The position numbers and the translations under genes were made by a program. From JAEUTH01 sp044230205 (GTDB lineage: Bacteria > Bacteroidota > Bacteroidia > AKYH767-A > OLB10): a DNA stretch of 64,000 nt. A model generated the notes under the pieces. The model saw nothing but the letters and a program-made list of their open reading frames with translations. It was not told the origin of the DNA and did no database searches. The stretch is taken from assembly GCA_044230205.1 (NCBI GenBank), contig JBGARN010000005.1, forward strand, positions 11,033 through 75,032, given 5' to 3'. Positions 63,350 to 64,000 of the stretch are shown piece after piece (the stretch's first letter is position 1; each line of letters opens with the position of its first letter).

Positions 63350-64000
63350 CTATTTTTTTTCGAACCAAATCACAGAATTTCCTGTTCCGTATTCATTGTT
63401 TTCCCAAAGTTTGTTACCCGGATCAAGAATCCATTTACCATCAACAATAAACTTGTAACGCTGTTTGCCGGGCAAGAGGTAAACCGGTAATGACCATCCG
63501 TCTTTATCACGGTACATCACATAGCCCTCAGGGTTCCAGCCATTAAAATCGCCCGAAACACTAACTTGTTTAGCAGATGCATAATTTTTAAGCCTGAAAG
63601 TATGATTGGGTTTTATGCTAACTATGGAATTATAACTATCGCGATTGTTGCGGATTTTTTGCGGATTAGCAGGATCGGTAACCCAGTTGCCGTCCACAAT
63701 AAATTTATATTCATAGTTACCGGGTTTTAAGGCATATTCAATTTCCCATCCGTCACTGGTTTTTTTCATTAATAACTGGTTTTCATTCCAGCCATTAAAG
63801 TTGCCTGATAATACCACCTTTTTAGCGTTTACATATCCCGTTAACCTGAAAAGATAGGGATTGCCGATAGTGAGCAAAGAATTATATCCGCCATTTTCAT
63901 CACTTACTTTTTTTGGGTTTAGCGGATCGGGCAGCCATGTTCCGTCCACAATAAATTTGTAAGTATATGTACCGTTAGCAAGGTAAACCGGCAGTTCCCA
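63350..64000 (-). CDS. Tandem CBM48/AMPK-glycogen-binding-like repeat protein (5' part outside window)
   Basis: The frame is open to the last base of the window, so the N-terminus lies beyond it. Three related units are visible, the first partial. Each has a FNGWN motif where complete, a YKFIVDGxW strand, and DPxNP before the next unit. These resemble the CBM48 (AMPK beta-subunit glycogen-binding) fold, which binds alpha-glucans; FNGWN carries the usual carbohydrate-contact tryptophan. The function may be glycogen or starch binding; whether an enzyme domain lies upstream cannot be seen. Convergent with the lipoprotein gene. Confidence 0.82.
   Translation of the reverse strand, partial: WELPVYLANGTYTYKFIVDGTWLPDPLNPKKVSDENGGYNSLLTIGNPYLFRLTGYVNAKKVVLSGNFNGWNENQLLMKKTSDGWEIEYALKPGNYEYKFIVDGNWVTDPANPQKIRNNRDSYNSIVSIKPNHTFRLKNYASAKQVSVSGDFNGWNPEGYVMYRDKDGWSLPVYLLPGKQRYKFIVDGKWILDPGNKLWENNEYGTGNSVIWFEKK

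Overview
The window looks like chromosomal DNA of a member of the Bacteroidota (Bacteroidetes), AT-rich, perhaps from the Chitinophagales/Sphingobacteriales side; I cannot name the species. The evidence is two giant SprB-repeat proteins with type IX secretion (T9SS) sorting domains, an aerotolerance (bat) operon, Bacteroidota-restricted families (DUF4293, DUF3078, DUF5916), promoters of the TTG/TAnnTTTG type instead of sigma70 boxes, few Shine-Dalgarno sites, and many TTG start codons.

Layout. 1-11.7 kb: two tandem cell-surface proteins (the first cut by the window edge), separated by a strong terminator and a textbook Bacteroidota promoter. 12.0-14.9 kb: a divergent UvrA paralog. 15.0-18.4 kb (minus strand): mtaB, lgt and an inositol-monophosphatase-family gene. 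18.7-27.8 kb: moxR, DUF58, a membrane protein, batA, batB, batC, batD, batE and a YfcE-like phosphoesterase, interrupted only by a REP-like inverted element. 27.8-31.3 kb: DUF4293, rho with a long G-poor leader, and an SPL-family radical SAM protein. 31.5-34.2 kb (minus): an M16 peptidase pair, one with and one without the zinc site. 34.4-39.2 kb: an RDD protein divergent from a SpoIIM/membrane/DUF4129/DUF4350 operon. 39.2-45.7 kb: 2'-5' RNA ligase family, glycosyltransferase, psd, glutamate dehydrogenase, DUF3078, mscL and a LOG-family protein. 45.8-47.8 kb: a frameshifted GT-C-type membrane glycosyltransferase. 47.9-53.5 kb (minus): canonical uvrA and a DUF5916 outer-membrane protein. 53.6-58.0 kb: a MarR-GNAT fusion with a probable operator, dapD, a GT9 glycosyltransferase, a Sua5/YrdC protein and endonuclease III. 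58.1-64.0 kb: HAD phosphatase (with a REP-like element upstream), CCA-adding-type enzyme, beta-barrel protein, SDR, a lipoprotein esterase and a CBM48-like repeat protein cut by the window end.

How the genes fit together. Most are housekeeping: envelope biogenesis (lgt, psd, GT9, mscL), DNA repair (two UvrA proteins, Nth, SPL-like), tRNA modification (a Sua5-type protein for t6A, MtaB for ms2t6A, CCA addition) and metabolism (dapD, gdhA). MoxR/DUF58/VWA/TPR genes form an envelope-stress module. The SpoIIM-DUF4129-DUF4350 operon often carries its own moxR-DUF58 pair in relatives but lacks one here.

I found no rRNA or tRNA gene, CRISPR array, insertion sequence, prophage or recognisable defence island. 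The most unusual signals are the colinear repeat blocks in the two surface proteins, the two REP-like elements, the G-free rho leader, the palindrome in front of the MarR-GNAT gene, the Cys-to-His change in the iron-sulfur motif of Nth, the insert in the UvrA paralog and the one-base frameshift in the glycosyltransferase.
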